Origin: Ignavibacteria bacterium UBA2360
Lineage (GTDB): Bacteria; Bacteroidota; Ignavibacteria; Tepidaquicellales; OLB5
Assembly: GCA_002344125.1 (NCBI GenBank)
Contig: DDTQ01000006.1
Location: 338,182 to 402,181 of the forward strand
Direction: 5' to 3'
DNA: 64,000 nucleotides
The notes under the pieces were generated by a model, which saw nothing but the letters and a program-made list of their open reading frames with translations, did no database searches and was not told where the DNA came from. A program made the position numbers and the translations under genes. Position 1 is the first letter of the stretch; each line of letters begins with the position of its first letter. This document shows, one piece after another, positions 41,341 to 50,327 of this stretch.

Positions 41341-42798
41341 TTAAAATGGTGAATCCTGCGGAGCGTAATAGGTTGGCTCGGCGTCTCTGGCCCGGTTAGC
41401 GAACATTGCATAATTATGAATGAACGTTAATTTAGCTTCACCTATGGGTCCGTTTCGCTGTTTACCAACAATAACTTCCGCTAATCCTTCAACCTCGTGG
41501 AATTTGGGGTCATCTTTGCTGATATATACTTCGGGTCTGTTAATGAAAATCACAACGTCCGCATCCTGCTCAATAGCTCCTGATTCCCTAAGATCCGAAA
41601 GCTGCGGGCGTTTTTCTTTGCCTGCGCGTTCTTCCACTTTACGGCTTAACTGGGATAACGCAACAACGGGGATATCAAGTTCCTTTGCCAGCTGCTTTAA
41701 ACCTCTGGTTATATAAGCAATTTCAAGGTGCCTGTCCATATTTCCTTTATTTGAAACTTCCATAAGCTGGAGGTAATCTACCATGATCATATCGATGTTC
41801 TGCAGGGCTTTCATTCTGCGCGCTTTAGAACGTAATTCAAGCAAACTAAGCGGTGAGGAGTCATCAATCACCACATTTATCTTGCTGCTCATAAGCCTGG
41901 GGGTCTGTTTGGCTATCTTAGCCCAGTCTGATTCCGGAAGCCTGCCTGTTTTTAGTTTGGATATATCTACTTTTGACTCAAGACAAATAAACCTTAAGGC
42001 GAGCTCACGGTTACTCATTTCAATCGAAAATATACCGATATTCTTTTCATGCTCAACGGCGGCGTTACGCGCGAAATTGAGTGCAAGCGCGGTTTTTCCG
42101 TGTGAGGGTCTGCCCGCAATGATGATAAGCTCTGATTTCTGGAAGCCGCCTGTTAAGGCATCGAGTTCATCGTAGCCGCTCGGCACACCAAATACAGTCG
42201 CCCCTTTTTCATGCCGCTCGTGGATCGATTCCACATACTCCATAGTTTCGCGGACTTCATCTTTGATATGGGTATAATTCTTTTTCTGAAGGTAGTTTGT
42301 TACCTCGAGTATTTCCTGCTGCGCTTTATCCAGCAGGCTCTCGGTATTCATGGTAGGATCGTAACACTGCTCATTAAGTGAATATGTAAGCAGTATCATA
42401 TCACGCTTTATCCAGTTTTCGAGGACCTTGTTTGCAGAAAATACAATGCTTTCCTGGGAAGAAAATGCTGTAGAGAGCTCCGCGAGGTAATGAGGACCCC
42501 CAACAGCATCAAGCTCACCCCGAGTTTTCAGTTCTTCTGAAAGTGTAATAATATCAACCGGTTCGTTCCTATCCCTGAGGTCACTAATAGCCCTGAAAAT
42601 AAGTCCGTTGGCATTGACATAAAAATGCTTTGGTTTAAGAATGGTGTTAACCGCATCAATTAAGGCGTTATCGATTATCATACCGCCAAGGATATTCATT
42701 TCGAGCTCACGGCTATGCGGAGGTACCTTACCGCCATATAGAACATCTTCGGGTATGTTTGTAATTTCTGTTATATTATTTTTATTTTTTCTGGCCAA
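41341..42798 (-). CDS. dnaB: Replicative DNA helicase DnaB
   Basis: This 485-aa protein has the N-terminal DnaB domain (GKVPPHSRELEMNILGGMII) to about residue 125 and the RecA-like helicase domain from about 195 with FGVPSGYDELDALTGGF. Walker A is GRPSHGKT (229-236) and Walker B is in MIMVDYLQLM. VALSQLSRKVEER and SDLRESGAIEQDADVV follow. There is no intein and the length is normal. It is the last gene of a long - strand run starting at the SDR gene. Confidence 0.96.
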   Translation of the reverse strand: MARKNKNNITEITNIPEDVLYGGKVPPHSRELEMNILGGMIIDNALIDAVNTILKPKHFYVNANGLIFRAISDLRDRNEPVDIITLSEELKTRGELDAVGGPHYLAELSTAFSSQESIVFSANKVLENWIKRDMILLTYSLNEQCYDPTMNTESLLDKAQQEILEVTNYLQKKNYTHIKDEVRETMEYVESIHERHEKGATVFGVPSGYDELDALTGGFQKSELIIIAGRPSHGKTALALNFARNAAVEHEKNIGIFSIEMSNRELALRFICLESKVDISKLKTGRLPESDWAKIAKQTPRLMSSKINVVIDDSSPLSLLELRSKARRMKALQNIDMIMVDYLQLMEVSNKGNMDRHLEIAYITRGLKQLAKELDIPVVALSQLSRKVEERAGKEKRPQLSDLRESGAIEQDADVVIFINRPEVYISKDDPKFHEVEGLAEVIVGKQRNGPIGEAKLTFIHNYAMFANRARDAEPTYYAPQDSPF

Positions 42799-42816
42799 AT
42801 GTAAACAATTTAGGAC

Positions 42817-43659
42817 TTAATTAATTGAACCGGTCACAATTTTTTTGCCGGTCATTTCTTCATACAGCGCTTTAAATTCCAGCATATCTTCCCATGTGGG
42901 TCGTTTCCAGTTCGGATTTCTGAGCAGTGCCGCGGGGTGGAATGTCACTCTGACCTTCCAGCCTTTGTAATCGTGGGTCTTGCCCCGTAATTTATTCAAT
43001 GGTTCTTTTGTTTTCAATAGAGATTCAGATGCCACTTTTCCAAGAAGTAAAATGAGTTTTGGATTGATAAGCTTAAGCTGTTTTTCGAGATAGGGTCTGC
43101 ACAGCTCAACTTCATCGGGTGCGGGATTGCGGTTGCCCGGAGGGCGGCATTTCAGAATATTCAGGATAAATACTTCATCCCTGGAGAAGCCTGTTGCTTC
43201 GAGTATCTTGTTAAGCAGCTGCCCTGCCCTTCCAACGAACGGCTCTCCCTGGGAATCCTCATCAGCGCCCGGCGCTTCGCCGATAACAACAACATCAGCC
43301 TTTGGATTGCCGACTCCGAAAACAAAGTTTGTGCGGGTCTTACCCAGGCCGCATTTCATGCAGGTGTTGATCTTGGAATTCAGTTCATCAAGCGATTCAG
43401 CAAATTCCCATTCTTCACGTTTTATATTTTCATTGCCGAAAATGTCTATTTCCGCGACAGCGCTTTTATTGTTTTGCACAGTATTTGCCGCAGGTTTACG
43501 TACTTTAGGTTTAGGTGCCTCAGTAATCACTTCGGATTCAACCAGCGCCTTTTTAGGTACATTTTTATCGATGTACAATTTACCTGAATAGAACCTCTCG
43601 AAATTCTTAATTATCGATTCAGTTTCAGTTAGCAGTTTATTTACATCTTCTGTACTCAT
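42817..43659 (-). CDS. Type 4 uracil-DNA glycosylase (Fe-S)
   Basis: This 280-aa protein has a variable N-terminal 90 residues, then the family core: CMKCGLGKTRTNFVFGVGN, VVIGEAPGADEDSQGEPFVG, and LNILKCRPPGNRNPAPDEVE with Cys ligands. The last motif is VTFHPAALLRNPNWKR. The four cysteines fit the [4Fe-4S] cluster of family 4 enzymes, which remove uracil from DNA. It begins 8 bases after coaBC. Confidence 0.92.
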   Translation of the reverse strand: MSTEDVNKLLTETESIIKNFERFYSGKLYIDKNVPKKALVESEVITEAPKPKVRKPAANTVQNNKSAVAEIDIFGNENIKREEWEFAESLDELNSKINTCMKCGLGKTRTNFVFGVGNPKADVVVIGEAPGADEDSQGEPFVGRAGQLLNKILEATGFSRDEVFILNILKCRPPGNRNPAPDEVELCRPYLEKQLKLINPKLILLLGKVASESLLKTKEPLNKLRGKTHDYKGWKVRVTFHPAALLRNPNWKRPTWEDMLEFKALYEEMTGKKIVTGSIN

Positions 43660-43667
43660 TCAATATT

Positions 43668-44879
43668 TTACTTTATACTATCCAGAATTTTTCCGGCAGC
43701 TTCAAACTTAGTCATTTTAGGGTATTCATTTTTATTCCCGTTTTTATCAATGATCGTTATCACATTGGTATCGGTTTTAAATCCGGCCCCTTCAACCTTT
43801 GGATTATTCACAACAATCATATCAAGATCTTTACGCTTAATTTTATCAAGGGCATATTCAATTTCATTTTCAGTTTCGAGCGCGAAGCCGATAAGTTTAA
43901 ATCCAGTATTATTTTTCCCCGCGTATTCAAGTATATCAACAGTGCGTTCGGTTTCGATTGCAAGATTATCACCCGTGGACTTTTTCAGTTTGCCCTTATG
44001 TACACTCTTTGGTTTATAGTCAGCTACTGCGGCGGACATTATCACAATATCATTGCCTTTAAGATTATCTTTAACTGCGTTAAACATCTCTTCGGCGGTA
44101 TTTACATCGATTCGTGTGACGTGACGTGGTGTTTTTAAGGAAACGGGTCCTGTTACCAGTTTAACATCAGCACCGCGCTGCATAGCAGCGAGCGCAAGCG
44201 AGAATCCCATTTTGCCGCTTGAGTAGTTTCCGATAAATCTGACATCATCAATGGGTTCATACGTGGGTCCGGCAGTTATAAGTATTTTTTTACCTTCAAG
44301 ATCTCTGTTTGCGCCGTTAAGTACGTTTAAAGTATGCTGAAATATTGTTTCCGCTTCGGGCAATCTGCCTACACCGCTTAAGCCGCTTGCAAGCTCACCT
44401 GATTCAGGTTCAATTACAAGATAGCCCAGTTCTCTTAAGGCAGAAACATTCCTTACGGTAGCTTCATTGAGATACATATCTTCATCCATAGCGGGTGAAA
44501 TAAGTACAGGTGAGCGCGCTGAAAGCACGGTTGATGTGAGGAAGTTATCGCTGATGCCGTGAACTATCTTGGCAATAGTATTGGCTGTTGCGGGAGCGAT
44601 CACAAAAATATCAGCCCACAGACCTGTATATATGTGCCAGGTTTTGGTTTCAATTGTGCTTGAGGTGTTGGGATCAACTTCGGGGAAAAGATTTATCATT
44701 ACTTCATTGCCAGAGAGCGCAGAAAGGGTTACGGGTGAAACAAAATTTAAAGCGGAGGGCGTCATTGTTACTTTGACTTCCGCTCCGCTTTTTTTATATA
44801 ATCTGACCAGTTCGCAGCATTTGTATGCCGCTATTCCGCCGGATATACCAAGTAATATTTTTTTTCCTTTTAAATTCAA
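43668..44879 (-). CDS. coaBC: Phosphopantothenoylcysteine decarboxylase / phosphopantothenate-cysteine ligase
   Basis: This 403-aa fusion has an N-terminal CoaC flavoprotein domain (LLGISGGIAAYKCCELVRLYK) and a C-terminal CoaB domain from about 190 (KILITAGPTYEPIDDVRFIG, AAVADYKPK). The CoaC motif PxMN is PAMDEDMY here, and the segment usually written LACG...GRM is ELASGLSGVGRL, with Ser where E. coli has the catalytic Cys. From memory the same variant is common in Bacteroidota CoaBC, so it need not mean loss of function. It acts after CoaX in CoA synthesis. Confidence 0.93.
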   Translation of the reverse strand: MNLKGKKILLGISGGIAAYKCCELVRLYKKSGAEVKVTMTPSALNFVSPVTLSALSGNEVMINLFPEVDPNTSSTIETKTWHIYTGLWADIFVIAPATANTIAKIVHGISDNFLTSTVLSARSPVLISPAMDEDMYLNEATVRNVSALRELGYLVIEPESGELASGLSGVGRLPEAETIFQHTLNVLNGANRDLEGKKILITAGPTYEPIDDVRFIGNYSSGKMGFSLALAAMQRGADVKLVTGPVSLKTPRHVTRIDVNTAEEMFNAVKDNLKGNDIVIMSAAVADYKPKSVHKGKLKKSTGDNLAIETERTVDILEYAGKNNTGFKLIGFALETENEIEYALDKIKRKDLDMIVVNNPKVEGAGFKTDTNVITIIDKNGNKNEYPKMTKFEAAGKILDSIK

Positions 44880-44964
44880 TGGTTTAAATTCTATGGTTTT
44901 ATGCGATTTGGTATTTACTCTGTAATGTTTTAATACATTTTAGAGCGACCGGCATTATTGAAAA

Positions 44965-45267
44965 TTAATCTTCGGGATTTTCGTTCCTTATTCTGAACTC
45001 AAGTCCATCGGCAAGCAGTTCATTCAAGCCTGCTTCAGTGGTTTTGGCTCTCTGTTCAAACTCAACGCTGATATTCATTTTATCTTTGCTTACAACGGTA
45101 TCATCGCTGTCATCATCAGCTTTGATAAGAGGTTCAACTCTCTGGTTGTATTCAAGTTTCTGCTCATCGTTAAGCTGTCTTGCGCGTTTAGCCGCTACAA
45201 CAACCGCTTCATAGATGTTACCCGCTTTTGATTCAACTTCTTCAATTTCAAGTGGGGATATCTTCAT
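44965..45267 (-). CDS. rpoZ: RNA polymerase omega subunit
   Basis: This 100-aa protein starts MKISPLEIEEVESKAGNIYEAVVVAAKRARQLN in which AAKRARQLN is the omega motif that contacts beta-prime. The remaining residues form the long acidic tail seen in Bacteroidota-type omega. Its position between gmk and coaBC is the conserved one. The gap to gmk is 11 bases. Confidence 0.88.
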   Translation of the reverse strand: MKISPLEIEEVESKAGNIYEAVVVAAKRARQLNDEQKLEYNQRVEPLIKADDDSDDTVVSKDKMNISVEFEQRAKTTEAGLNELLADGLEFRIRNENPED

Positions 45268-45278
45268 TTTATAGCTCC

Positions 45279-45830
45279 TTACTGCTTTATATATTTATTT
45301 ATTATTTTTTCTGTTTCAGTTACTGCCTGTTCAATGCCGCTGCTGTTATCTACAATACAGTCGAATTTATCTTTCAGTCCGGCTTCCATTTTAATGCGCG
45401 AAGCGCGTTTTTTTATTTCCTCTTCGGTTTCGGTGTTCCTGTTCCTTAACCTTCTGAGGAGTTCATCAAAAGGAACATCAATAAACACGGTTACAGCCTC
45501 GGGGTACATTTTCTTAATATTCAGCGCGCCTTTTACATCAACATCAAGTATCATTATATCATCGCTCTTAAGGAAAGGTTCCGCTTCACTTTTTAATGTA
45601 CCGTAAAAGTTGCCATGCACTTCTTCGGTTTCGATAAATTTGTTTTCAGCCTTAAGCTTGTTGTATTCATCCATAGAAATAAAATAGTAATCCTTACCAT
45701 TTGTTTCGTTTGGACGTTTTTTCCTTGTGGTTGCGGAAACGGAAAACTTAATTTCAGGAAATTTTTTAAATAATTCCCTGATTATTGTTGTTTTACCTGC
45801 TCCGCTTGAAGCGCAAATTACAAAGAGCAT
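45279..45830 (-). CDS. gmk: Guanylate kinase
   Basis: This 183-aa enzyme has the P-loop ICASSGAGKTTII, then SATTRKKRPNETNGKDYYFIS with the GMP-binding residues, and FIDVPFDELLRRLRNR in the lid region. It phosphorylates GMP to GDP. It lies between yicC and rpoZ as in many bacteria. Confidence 0.96.
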   Translation of the reverse strand: MLFVICASSGAGKTTIIRELFKKFPEIKFSVSATTRKKRPNETNGKDYYFISMDEYNKLKAENKFIETEEVHGNFYGTLKSEAEPFLKSDDIMILDVDVKGALNIKKMYPEAVTVFIDVPFDELLRRLRNRNTETEEEIKKRASRIKMEAGLKDKFDCIVDNSSGIEQAVTETEKIINKYIKQ

Positions 45831-45914
45831 ATTTGCCTAATCTTAAATATCGTGATTTATTTGGTTTATTAAAAGTCGAATAAATTGCCTGAAAAACCAC
45901 AAAAATTGATGAAA

Positions 45915-46796
45915 TTACTCAATATTCTGCAGCTGTTCCTTTATCTTTTCGAGTTCTTCTTTCATTTCAACCACAAACTGTGAAATTTCAGAGCTGTTGG
46001 ATTTTGAGGCAATTGTATTAATTTCCCTGTTAATTTCCTGTACAAGAAAATTAAGCCTGCGGCCGGAAAGTTCTTTTTGTTTAACGTTATTCCTGAAGTA
46101 ATTAATATGTGATTTTGCCCTAATCACTTCTTCGGTGATATCAAGCCTGTCGCTTATCATAATAAGCTCATACTCCAGCCGGTTGTTATCGGATTGTATA
46201 TTAGCCTCGTTAAGCAGCTTGTTAACCTTTTCCATCATTTTGCGCTTGGTTTCACCTACGTTTTTTACGGAAAGTTTAGTAACAACATCAAGCTTTTTTT
46301 CGATGGAGCTTAGCCTTGATAAGATATCTTTTTCAAGCACCTTGCCTTCTTTGGCTTTCATTAACAGTAGGTCACTGACGGCCGCGGAAATTATCTTCTT
46401 TACGTCACTCCAATAATCAGCCAGGTCATCGTTGGATTCACCTTTAAATATTTCTGAGAACTTCAGGATATGTTCAAGTTTAATTTCTTCTTTAATTCCT
46501 GTAGTTTTCTTTATGCTGTTCAGGAGTTTAAAGTAATCCTTAACGGCTTCAGGTTTAACCTGGATAGCAGCATCGGAATTAACGCTTTTTTCGATGCCAA
46601 GCTGTACAGAAATTTTCCCGCGTGAGATTTTCTGTGAAATTACTTCCCTTATCTCTGATTCTTTATCTGAAAAGACCATTGGCAGGCGGCATGAAACTTC
46701 AAGGTATTTGCTGTTTACGCTGCGGAGCTCCGCGTTCACTTTTAATTTTTTTACGGACCTGGAAGCTTTTCCAAATCCAGTCATACTGATTATCAT
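45915..46796 (-). CDS. yicC: YicC family endoribonuclease-like protein
   Basis: This 293-aa protein begins MIISMTGFGKASRSVKKLKV and has the typical ELRSVNSKYLEVSCRLP. The C-terminal DUF1732 segment is VKQKELSGRRLNFLVQEINREINTIASKSN. YicC is an RNase reported to act on small RNAs in E. coli. Length and position next to gmk fit the family. Confidence 0.92.
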   Translation of the reverse strand: MIISMTGFGKASRSVKKLKVNAELRSVNSKYLEVSCRLPMVFSDKESEIREVISQKISRGKISVQLGIEKSVNSDAAIQVKPEAVKDYFKLLNSIKKTTGIKEEIKLEHILKFSEIFKGESNDDLADYWSDVKKIISAAVSDLLLMKAKEGKVLEKDILSRLSSIEKKLDVVTKLSVKNVGETKRKMMEKVNKLLNEANIQSDNNRLEYELIMISDRLDITEEVIRAKSHINYFRNNVKQKELSGRRLNFLVQEINREINTIASKSNSSEISQFVVEMKEELEKIKEQLQNIE

Positions 46797-46822
46797 ATTT
46801 TTACTCTATTTCTCTGATCCAT

Positions 46823-47704
46823 TTAAGATTCTTTTACCCGTTTTTCGAGTTTACGTTTTTCTTTTGGTGTGACAACCGCTTTCTGGTTAAAAAGACTTAC
46901 AGTCTTCTGGAGGTAATGTTTGCTGAGATCGTTTTTCAGTATCTCGAATGCCTCTTCAACGGTATCTACAACGCAAAACAATTTAAGATCTTCCCTATCA
47001 ATAACGCGTTTGTTTGCAAGCTCTTCAAGGTTTATGATATTGTTCCAGAATTTTTTATCATAAATAACTATGGGCATTTTTTTCCTGATCTTTTTGGTCT
47101 GCACCAGCGTAAGGAGCTCAAATAATTCATCAAGCGTACCGAATCCGCCGGGCATAATGATCAATGCCTTGGCAAGATAAGCAAACCAGAATTTACGCAT
47201 GAAGAAGTAGTGGAATTCAAAATTAAGCGCGGGAGTTATGTACGGATTTGGGTTCTGCTCAAACGGCAGGCTGATATTCAGACCAATTGATTTGCCGCCG
47301 GCCTTTTTAGCTCCGCGGTTTGATGCTTCCATGATACCGGGTCCCCCGCCTGAACAGACTACAAACCTGTTTCCGGGCTCCTGTTTCATTGACCATTCGG
47401 TTATCATCTGCGAGAGCTTTACGGTATCTTCGTAATAACGTGACATTTCGAGATCCATTTCAGCATCTTTGATGCGCCGCGGATTGGGTTTTTTAAGCTG
47501 CTTAAGGGCTTTGAGTCTTTTATTGGCTACACTCTTTGGCAGCAGGCGCGCCGAGCCGTAAAAAACAATAGTATCCCTTACGTTTTCCTGTCTGAACCTG
47601 TATTGCGGCTCCATGTATTCTGAAACTATTCTGAGAGAACGCGCCGCGGGGCTGTTCAGAAATTTTTCATCTTTATACGCTTTTGGTGCTTTTTGTAATG
47701 CCAT
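46823..47704 (-). CDS. LOG family protein (TIGR00730-like)
   Basis: This 293-aa protein carries VCSGGGPGIMEASNRGA and IIMPGGFGTLDELFELL, the two nucleotide-site motifs of lysine-decarboxylase-like LOG proteins, which hydrolyse nucleoside 5'-monophosphates. It has about 90 extra N-terminal residues compared with the shortest LOG enzymes (VFYGSARLLPKS at about 50). The role in this organism is unknown. It is 26 bases upstream of yicC. Confidence 0.88.
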   Translation of the reverse strand: MALQKAPKAYKDEKFLNSPAARSLRIVSEYMEPQYRFRQENVRDTIVFYGSARLLPKSVANKRLKALKQLKKPNPRRIKDAEMDLEMSRYYEDTVKLSQMITEWSMKQEPGNRFVVCSGGGPGIMEASNRGAKKAGGKSIGLNISLPFEQNPNPYITPALNFEFHYFFMRKFWFAYLAKALIIMPGGFGTLDELFELLTLVQTKKIRKKMPIVIYDKKFWNNIINLEELANKRVIDREDLKLFCVVDTVEEAFEILKNDLSKHYLQKTVSLFNQKAVVTPKEKRKLEKRVKES

Positions 47705-47736
47705 ATATTTGATTTAATTGAACTATCTTTCTATGT

Positions 47737-47834
47737 TTCCTCACCCCGAGCCCGTCGAGGGGTCATCCTTCACTTCTGATTTTCCTCACCCCAAGCCCGT
47801 CGAGGGGTCATCCTTCGACAAGCTCAGGATGAGG
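47737..47834. repeat. Two direct repeats ending in a palindrome, between LOG and SDR genes
   Basis: TTCCTCACCCC(G/A)AGCCC and GTCGAGGGGTCATCCTTC occur twice, 50 bases apart. The second copy continues into CATCCT-TCGACAAGCTC-AGGATG, a hairpin. CTTCGACAAGCTCAGGATGA-type sequence is a widespread dispersed repeat in environmental Bacteroidota-type contigs. It fills the gap. Confidence 0.7.
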
Positions 47835-47848
47835 AAAATTGTTGTTTG

Positions 47849-48577
47849 TCAATTGTTTAGCAATCTTCCGCCATCAACGGGGATAACATGACCCGTAAGA
47901 TAACTGCACTCAATAATAAACTCAACTGCATTAATTATATCCGCTGATGTGCCGTATTTTTTCATGGGAATTTTTGAAACATTGATCTTTTTAGGTGTGC
48001 CATGTTCTTCGCCCGGGATAATTATTGTGCCGGGAGCGATGGCGTTCACACGGATCTTAGGCGCAAGCCTGCGCGCGAGCAGGTATGTCAGCTTTACTGC
48101 GCCGGTTTTGCTGAGGCTGTAGGGAATGAATCCGGACCAGTTTTGCATTCCCCCAAGCGAAGCGATGTTTATAATCACAGGTGCTTTGGATCTATTCAGA
48201 TACTTTACGGCGAATTGCGAAACAAACAGCGGCGCTTTGAGATTTACTGCGATCGTATCATCAAACAATTGTTCTGTAATATCAAAGAGATCAATTTTTT
48301 TGATAACGCCTGAATTGTTTACAAGTACATCGATCTTTTTGAAATCCTTGCCAATGGTATTGATAGTATTTTTAAGCAGTTTAATGTTCTTAAGGTCACA
48401 TTTGTACAGCTTATACTTTATGCCGAAGGCGTTCAGCAGAGCTGAAGTGCGTTTAATTTCCGCGGGGCTGCTGGAATTGTAGATAATGGCGAGATCATAC
48501 CCCTTTGAGGCAAGGTAAAGGGAGATTTGCCTGCCGAGTCTGCGTACACCACCGGTAATTAAAGCGACTTTGTTCAT
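47849..48577 (-). CDS. Short-chain dehydrogenase/reductase, pteridine-reductase-like
   Basis: ATG 48577 (MNKVALITGGVRRLGRQIS) gives 242 aa. The NADP site is TGGVRRLGR, with an Arg pattern seen in pteridine reductases and FolM. NNSGVIKKIDLF marks the structural NAG region; the catalytic Ser is near INIASLGG and the Tyr-x3-Lys appears as YSLSKTGAVKLTY. Substrate is uncertain; a dihydropteridine reductase role is possible from the Arg motif only. Confidence 0.82.
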   Translation of the reverse strand: MNKVALITGGVRRLGRQISLYLASKGYDLAIIYNSSSPAEIKRTSALLNAFGIKYKLYKCDLKNIKLLKNTINTIGKDFKKIDVLVNNSGVIKKIDLFDITEQLFDDTIAVNLKAPLFVSQFAVKYLNRSKAPVIINIASLGGMQNWSGFIPYSLSKTGAVKLTYLLARRLAPKIRVNAIAPGTIIIPGEEHGTPKKINVSKIPMKKYGTSADIINAVEFIIECSYLTGHVIPVDGGRLLNN

Positions 48578-48653
48578 ATTAGATAAATTCAAAAGCCAAA
48601 ATCTCTCAAAGCTTTATACTTTGACATTTTGGCTTTGACATTTTGCTTCTTTG

Positions 48654-48727
48654 TACCCTCGACAGGAGTCGAACCTGTGGCCTGCGGTTTAGGAAACCGA
48701 CGCTCTATCCTACTGAGCTACGAGGGC
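48654..48727 (-). tRNA. tRNA-Arg (anticodon CCU)
   Basis: The - strand folds as GCCCTCG...CGAGGGT (acceptor, with a G-U end pair), D-arm GCTC...GAGC, anticodon loop TTCCTAA and T-arm CAGG-TTCGACT-CCTG. The anticodon is CCT, read as AGG for arginine. CCA is not encoded. Confidence 0.95.
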
Positions 48728-48743
48728 AGATTACTACTGAGCT

Positions 48744-48782
48744 ATCACGCCTTTGGCGTGACTACATCACGATTTTAGTGTG
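48744..48782. repeat. Short palindromes after the tRNA gene
   Basis: ATCACGCCTTTGGCGTGAC and ATCACGATTTTAGTGTGAT follow each other. The remainder up to 49025 is AT-rich with no gene; TATATTTG at 48944-48951 could be the -7 element for the next gene. Confidence 0.5.
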
Positions 48783-49025
48783 ATTAGAGCACACCTTTAA
48801 ACGCTAAAATAATGCTATATTATACAAATATACTAAAAATGAGGTTTAGAAAAAACCTTAAAAATATTACAAATCGAAAATAATAAAATGAAATGTTAGA
48901 TATAGTTAAGTATTAAGTTGGTTATTTTGACATTTAAAAAAACTATATTTGCTTTTAGTGGACTTCACTATTAGCTTTTATAAATTAAAAGAGTTGTTTC
49001 TATAAAACTTAAATACTTTTTAATT

Positions 49026-49517
49026 ATGTATCTAAAAATATGTTCGCTTCTCTCAATTATCGTTTTTTGTTCTTGTTCTAATGATAATGAAAAACTTGAA
49101 GAAAAAATACATAATTTGGGTGTTGAGAATAAAAAACTTAGCTATGAGCTAAACGAAACAAAAGCTAAAATCAATCAACCTAGCGAAATAGAAAAAGAAT
49201 TAATCTTTTTTAAAGAAGAAAATGATAGCCTTAAAAGTGTACTCAAAACTTTTGAATTACGATTTAGTATAAAGAAAATTAAGGGCACTTATTCTGTGGA
49301 AGAAGTTAAAGATTTATTTAAAAAATTTGAACCGAAAGAATTATCGGAACTATTAGGCAAACCAGACACTAGGAATATTGAAATGGATGAAATTGGTGAG
49401 CCTGGTGAACAATGGATTTACAACAAAATTATATTTGATGAACTAACTGGTGAAAGAAAAAATTTAATTATAAATCTAAATCCTAACGCATTGCAGTCTG
49501 ATTTTGAGATTAGATAA
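49026..49517 (+). CDS. Small lipoprotein with coiled coil and SmpA/OmlA-like end
   Basis: This 163-aa protein has a lipoprotein signal (YLKICSLLSIIVFCSCSND), with the lipobox ending at Cys16 or Cys18. Next is a predicted coiled coil (LEEKIHNLGVENKKLSYELN), then a domain with ELSELLGKPDTRN and GEQWIYNKIIF, reminiscent of SmpA/BamE-type folds where a LGKPD turn precedes a Tyr/Trp strand. It is AT-rich and stands alone. Function is unknown. Confidence 0.68.
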   Translation: MYLKICSLLSIIVFCSCSNDNEKLEEKIHNLGVENKKLSYELNETKAKINQPSEIEKELIFFKEENDSLKSVLKTFELRFSIKKIKGTYSVEEVKDLFKKFEPKELSELLGKPDTRNIEMDEIGEPGEQWIYNKIIFDELTGERKNLIINLNPNALQSDFEIR

Positions 49518-49635
49518 TATAGGTGTATCAATTTTAAGCCTTTTTCAATTGGGAGACTAATTTATTACTATTTAAATTTTTTTTAATTTATTTTTTTGTA
49601 AAGTTAATTTTTCTAAAAAGATTTGTTATTGAATT

Positions 49636-50178
49636 ATGGATAAGGATTTATTCGGGAAAAATATAGAAATTGTGGATTCAGCGTATGAAGAATTGAAAAA
49701 TTACGACTCAAATACTTTTGATGAAAGACTGTTAAGACTTAAGGAAATTAATAGTATTTTTCCTTTTGGGAATAAGGAATTTGGAAGCGATGAATCGTTT
49801 AAAATTTTTAATGAAGCAATCCATTCTTACATTTTCGGTCAATTTATTTCAACAATTATTCTTGCACAATCATTTATTGAAAGACGATTTCAAGAATATT
49901 TTCATTTAAGGAATGATAACAAAAGGGCAAAGATGTCTATGTCTCAGTTTATAAAGGAATTTAAAGGTACAGAATTTCTTCCAGATTACATTTTATTGAA
50001 AATCAACAAAATAAGACTTAAGAGAAACCCTTTTGTACACCACAGAAATCCGCTTCATACAGACTCATTAATGAATAGAGCTATAACTAATGAAATTCAA
50101 CCTGTTCACCTTTTACATAATGATGCTAGAGAATCTATTGAAATTATGTTTCACATGGTTCAAAGAAATATTATTTAA
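49636..50178 (+). CDS. Unrecognised helical protein with HEPN-like R-x4-H motif
   Basis: This 180-aa, mostly helical, AT-rich protein has FGQFISTIILAQSFIERRFQ in a helix and then KIRLKRNPFVHHRNPLHTDS. The RNPFVH stretch fits the HEPN RNase motif (Arg, polar residue, three residues, His), and the order of a long helix pair before it fits HEPN or abortive-infection domains. I cannot name the family. No antitoxin nucleotidyltransferase is adjacent; the lipoprotein gene upstream ends 118 bases away. Confidence 0.5.
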   Translation: MDKDLFGKNIEIVDSAYEELKNYDSNTFDERLLRLKEINSIFPFGNKEFGSDESFKIFNEAIHSYIFGQFISTIILAQSFIERRFQEYFHLRNDNKRAKMSMSQFIKEFKGTEFLPDYILLKINKIRLKRNPFVHHRNPLHTDSLMNRAITNEIQPVHLLHNDARESIEIMFHMVQRNII

Positions 50179-50258
50179 TTGTTTTCTAATTTTGCTCTAA
50201 GTGTTTATGTATCGTAAATTGTTAATAATTTAATATTTCAAAATTGTTTTTTATTTAA

Positions 50259-50273
50259 TATCATCAAATGATA
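50259..50273. promoter_or_regulatory. Palindrome upstream of umuD, candidate operator
   Basis: TATCAT-CAA-ATGATA is a perfect 6-base inverted repeat about 55 bases upstream of the umuD ATG. Its position suits an operator for the mutagenesis cassette. It does not match the E. coli or Bacillus LexA box, and the regulator is unknown. Confidence 0.4.
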
Positions 50274-50327
50274 CCCTTACAGGTTAAAATTCATTTATAT
50301 TTATTATGGAATCAAGTATATTTAGCC

